Positions 42,166 to 43,975 of a DNA stretch of 43,975 bases are shown piece after piece. The notes under the pieces were generated by a model. It was not told the origin of the DNA, did no database searches, and saw only the letters and a list, made by a program, of their open reading frames with translations. The position numbers were made by a program, and so were the translations under genes. Every line of letters begins with the position of its first letter. The first letter of the stretch is position 1. The DNA is taken from positions 1 through 43,975 of the forward strand of contig JAEWWT010000001.1 of assembly GCA_023396225.1 (NCBI GenBank), written 5' to 3'. This DNA is from Bacillota bacterium (GTDB lineage Bacteria > Bacillota > Clostridia > Oscillospirales > Ruminococcaceae).

Positions 42166-42198
42166 GAAGGAATCATCAGGTCGGTGATTCCTTCTTTT
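42166..42198 (+). terminator. Terminator of the mini-ORF repeat RNA
   Basis: GAAGGAATCA (42166-42175) pairs perfectly with TGATTCCTTC (42185-42194), a nine-base loop, then TTTT. Confidence 0.85.
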
Positions 42199-42224
42199 GT
42201 AATATTGCATATCATAATAAATCA

Positions 42225-42255
42225 GCCGCAAATCCATTTATTATGGTTTTGCGGC
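42225..42255 (-). terminator. Terminator of the citrate synthase gene
   Basis: GCCGCAAA (42225-42232) pairs with TTTGCGGC (42248-42255). On the minus strand it lies 22 bases after the citrate synthase stop, followed by a short T-rich stretch. Confidence 0.6.
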
Positions 42256-42276
42256 AGGATATACTATTTAATATCG

Positions 42277-43647
42277 TTATTGTCTTTCAGACATTGGAAC
42301 ATATGCAGTATGTGGATGAACATTCTTATATGCAGGTCTGATGATCTTGCCTTCGTTCACAAGCTCTTCAATTCTGTGCGCTGACCAGCCTGCTATTCTT
42401 GCTATTGCAAAGAGAGGAGTATAAAGCTCCGGCGGAAGATTAAGCATACTGTATGCAAAACCACTGTAAAAGTCAATGTTTGCAGATACACCTTTATAAA
42501 TACGTCTTTCTTTTGCTATGACTTCGGGTGCAATCCTTTCAATCATACTATATAAAGCGTATTCTTTCTCTAAGCCCTTTTCAGCAGACAAATCCTTTAC
42601 GAAATCACGCAGCAGATTTGCTCTCGGATCTGAAAGTGAATATACCGCATGACCCATACCATATATAAGTCCTGACTTATCAAATGCTTCTTTACGGAGA
42701 AGCTTTGCAAGATAATCTCTTACTGCATCTTCGTCGTTCCAGTCAGCAAGGCTCTTTTTCATATCCTCAAACATCATTGTAACCTTGATGTTTGCTCCGC
42801 CGTGACGCGGACCTTTAAGTGAGCTGAGAGCGGCAGTGATTGCAGAATAAGTATCCGTACCTGAAGAAGTAACAACGTGTGTTGTAAATGTTGAGTTGTT
42901 GCCGCCCCCATGTTCAGCATGAAGAACCAGTGCAAGATCAAGTATTTTTGCTTCAAGCTGAGTGTATGTGCTGTCAGGACGAAGTAAGTGAAGAATATTT
43001 TCTGCAGTAGAGTATTCAGGAACAGGCTGGTGAATGAAAAAGCTTTCTCCATCCAAATAGTAGTTCTTTGCCTGATAGCCGTATACTGCAAGCAGAGGAA
43101 AAAGAGCAATCAGTTCCATTGACTGTCTTAATACATTCGGAATAGATGTGTCATTTGGAAAATCATCATAAGAATATAGTGTTAGTACACTTCTCGCAAG
43201 ACTGTTCATAATATCATTGCTAGGTGATTTCATGACGATGTCGCGGACAAATGTTGTCGGAAGTTTGCGATAGTTTGATAGGATGTTCTTGAAATTTGCA
43301 AGTTCCTGTTGGGTCGGAAGTGTACCGAATAAAAGCAGATATGTTGTTTCCTCAAATCCAAAACGATTCTCACCCATGAAGCCATTGACAAGATCGTTGA
43401 TATTTACACCTCTGTAAAAAAGCTTGCCTTCGCAAGGAATCATTTCATTATCTTCAATAGTATAGGATAAGATTTCTGAAATCTCGGTCAGCCCAGCAAG
43501 TACTCCCTTACCATTAATATCACGCAGTCCTCGCTTTACTTCATACTTAGTATAAAGCTCCGGAGTAATTTCGTCACTTTTTTTGCAAAGCGATGCGAGG
43601 GCGATAATTTCAGGGGTCACCTTTGAAAAACTATAGTGTGAAGCCAT
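42277..43647 (-). CDS. gltA: Citrate synthase
   Basis: A 456-residue protein. The catalytic triad is visible: His in HAEHGGGN (about 246), His in YGMGHAVYSL (about 333) and Asp in VSANIDFYSG (about 392). LKGPRHGGANIKV is the conserved substrate loop. Condenses acetyl-CoA and oxaloacetate, probably to feed glutamate synthesis in a fermenter. AAAGGA precedes the ATG at 43647. Upstream at 43673-43687 is a 7-bp palindrome ATAGTAT-A-ATACTAT, a possible operator. No other citric-acid-cycle gene is nearby. Confidence 0.95.
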   Translation of the reverse strand: MASHYSFSKVTPEIIALASLCKKSDEITPELYTKYEVKRGLRDINGKGVLAGLTEISEILSYTIEDNEMIPCEGKLFYRGVNINDLVNGFMGENRFGFEETTYLLLFGTLPTQQELANFKNILSNYRKLPTTFVRDIVMKSPSNDIMNSLARSVLTLYSYDDFPNDTSIPNVLRQSMELIALFPLLAVYGYQAKNYYLDGESFFIHQPVPEYSTAENILHLLRPDSTYTQLEAKILDLALVLHAEHGGGNNSTFTTHVVTSSGTDTYSAITAALSSLKGPRHGGANIKVTMMFEDMKKSLADWNDEDAVRDYLAKLLRKEAFDKSGLIYGMGHAVYSLSDPRANLLRDFVKDLSAEKGLEKEYALYSMIERIAPEVIAKERRIYKGVSANIDFYSGFAYSMLNLPPELYTPLFAIARIAGWSAHRIEELVNEGKIIRPAYKNVHPHTAYVPMSERQ

Positions 43648-43672
43648 TTATCATACGTCCTTTCTTTTATTT

Positions 43673-43687
43673 ATAGTATAATACTAT
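43673..43687. promoter_or_regulatory. Palindrome upstream of citrate synthase
   Basis: ATAGTAT, A, ATACTAT form a 15-base odd palindrome 26 bases before the gltA start, in the expected -10 zone. A TTGAAT-like -35 lies further up. It may be an operator or only part of an AT-rich promoter. Confidence 0.35.
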
Positions 43688-43865
43688 ATTAACATATAAA
43701 ATTAAAATATTCAAGAAAAAATAATATGAACATCAATAAGACTCGAAAACAGGTAAAAAATAAGCATAAATACCATATATAAGTAGTCATGTTGTGTAAA
43801 GGCACTAAAATAATATAGCCATATAGTCTTTTTGTGCATAAAAACATGGAAAACCGAAAAACCTG

Positions 43866-43894
43866 TTGACAAGTAGGGAAAAAAGTAATATAAT
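43866..43894 (+). promoter_or_regulatory. Consensus promoter reading out of the window
   Basis: TTGACA (43866-43871), 17-base spacer, TATAAT (43889-43894). The leader that follows has a direct repeat of ACTCAAGARRGGGA (43905-43918 and 43919-43932) and is purine-rich. No start codon is seen before the edge. It may lead to a stable RNA or an operon beyond the window. Confidence 0.75.
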
Positions 43895-43975
43895 AAACAA
43901 GCTGACTCAAGAGGGGGAACTCAAGAAAGGGAAAGCGAAAGCAAAGAAAACGAAGCCAAGCGCAATAAAAGATAA

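Larger units (their letters stand above)
41012..42198 (+). ncRNA. About 1.2-kb RNA with tandem mini-ORFs and a repeated GGAGTGAGTCC element
   Basis: Bounded by a sigma-A promoter and a strong terminator, this stretch has no normal ORF. The 5' part is folded: AGGAAC (41013-41018)/GTTCCT (41101-41106), GACT/AGTC, and GCCTTAT/ATAAGGC (41469-41492). From 41612, five units of 102-131 bases each hold an SD-like site plus a mini-ORF, then GGAGTGAGTCC or a near copy (41675, 41786, 41903, 42010, 42115; a diverged one at 41208). The element can form GGR-GTGAG-YCC with compensating changes. No gene follows on this strand, so it is not an ordinary leader. I cannot assign a known class. Confidence 0.6.

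Noticed and set aside
41012..42198. A CRISPR array at the repeated region
   Set aside because: The repeat is only about 11 bases and partly varied, the period is over 100 bases, and no cas gene is present.
41012..42198. A decayed protein gene cut into mini-ORFs by mutation
   Set aside because: No frame joins the mini-ORFs into a known protein, and regular spacing with SD-like sites before most of them is not expected from decay. I cannot fully exclude it.

Overview
The window looks like the chromosome of a low-GC Gram-positive gut or rumen bacterium of the Ruminococcus type (Oscillospiraceae). This is inferred from AGGAGG-type ribosome binding sites, near-consensus sigma-A promoters with 17-base spacers, a PyrR-attenuated pyrimidine operon with pyrK and class 1B pyrD, a ruvX/DUF1292 neighbourhood, and Thr/Ser-rich secreted lipoproteins. 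No 16S gene is present, so the species is not fixed.

1-5.4 kb is a GC-richer mobile element, mostly on the minus strand: an HK97-fold major capsid protein cut by the window edge, small proteins, an iteron cluster that looks like a replication origin, a D5-type primase-helicase broken by one frameshift, and an excisionase-like HTH protein. The order HTH - primase - origin - capsid resembles capsid-encoding phage satellites, but could also be a deleted prophage. It abuts three broken recombinase genes (4.3-6.8 kb) of tyrosine and large serine types.

6.8-9.75 kb is AT-rich and decayed: two Thr-rich lipoproteins, a small IS remnant and gene fragments. 9.75-27.3 kb holds small independent units: DJ-1/PfpI with a WYL regulator, DUF2294, purE, a PEPCK-like DUF4914-type protein with a permease, TetR with an FMN-binding protein, flavodoxin, YdeI-like, nitroreductase with HxlR, an esterase lipoprotein, PhzF, an ABC exporter behind a MerR-type promoter, an acyltransferase, an ADP-ribosylglycohydrolase, an isochorismatase-like hydrolase and a GNAT. 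A His-Arg-Gly tRNA cluster and TspO follow.

28.4-37.65 kb is the pyrimidine operon pyrR-pyrC-pyrF-carA-carB-pyrK-pyrD behind a PyrR attenuator. pyrB and pyrE are not in the window. A phosphatase, a GNAT and ruvX follow closely. Two half-size TauE/SafE membrane genes, a structured RNA that may be 6S RNA, and a DUF1292 gene lie on the opposite strand, and citrate synthase ends the window.

The most unusual region is 41.0-42.2 kb. It has its own promoter and terminator and no ORF of normal size, but carries a string of 3-22-codon mini-ORFs, most with SD-like sequences, alternating with a repeated GGAGTGAGTCC element at about 105-117 base period. I cannot match it to a known RNA class. A second candidate is a conserved leader, able to mask the ribosome binding site, shared by the DUF4914-type gene (12.7 kb) and the DUF1292 gene (40.7 kb).
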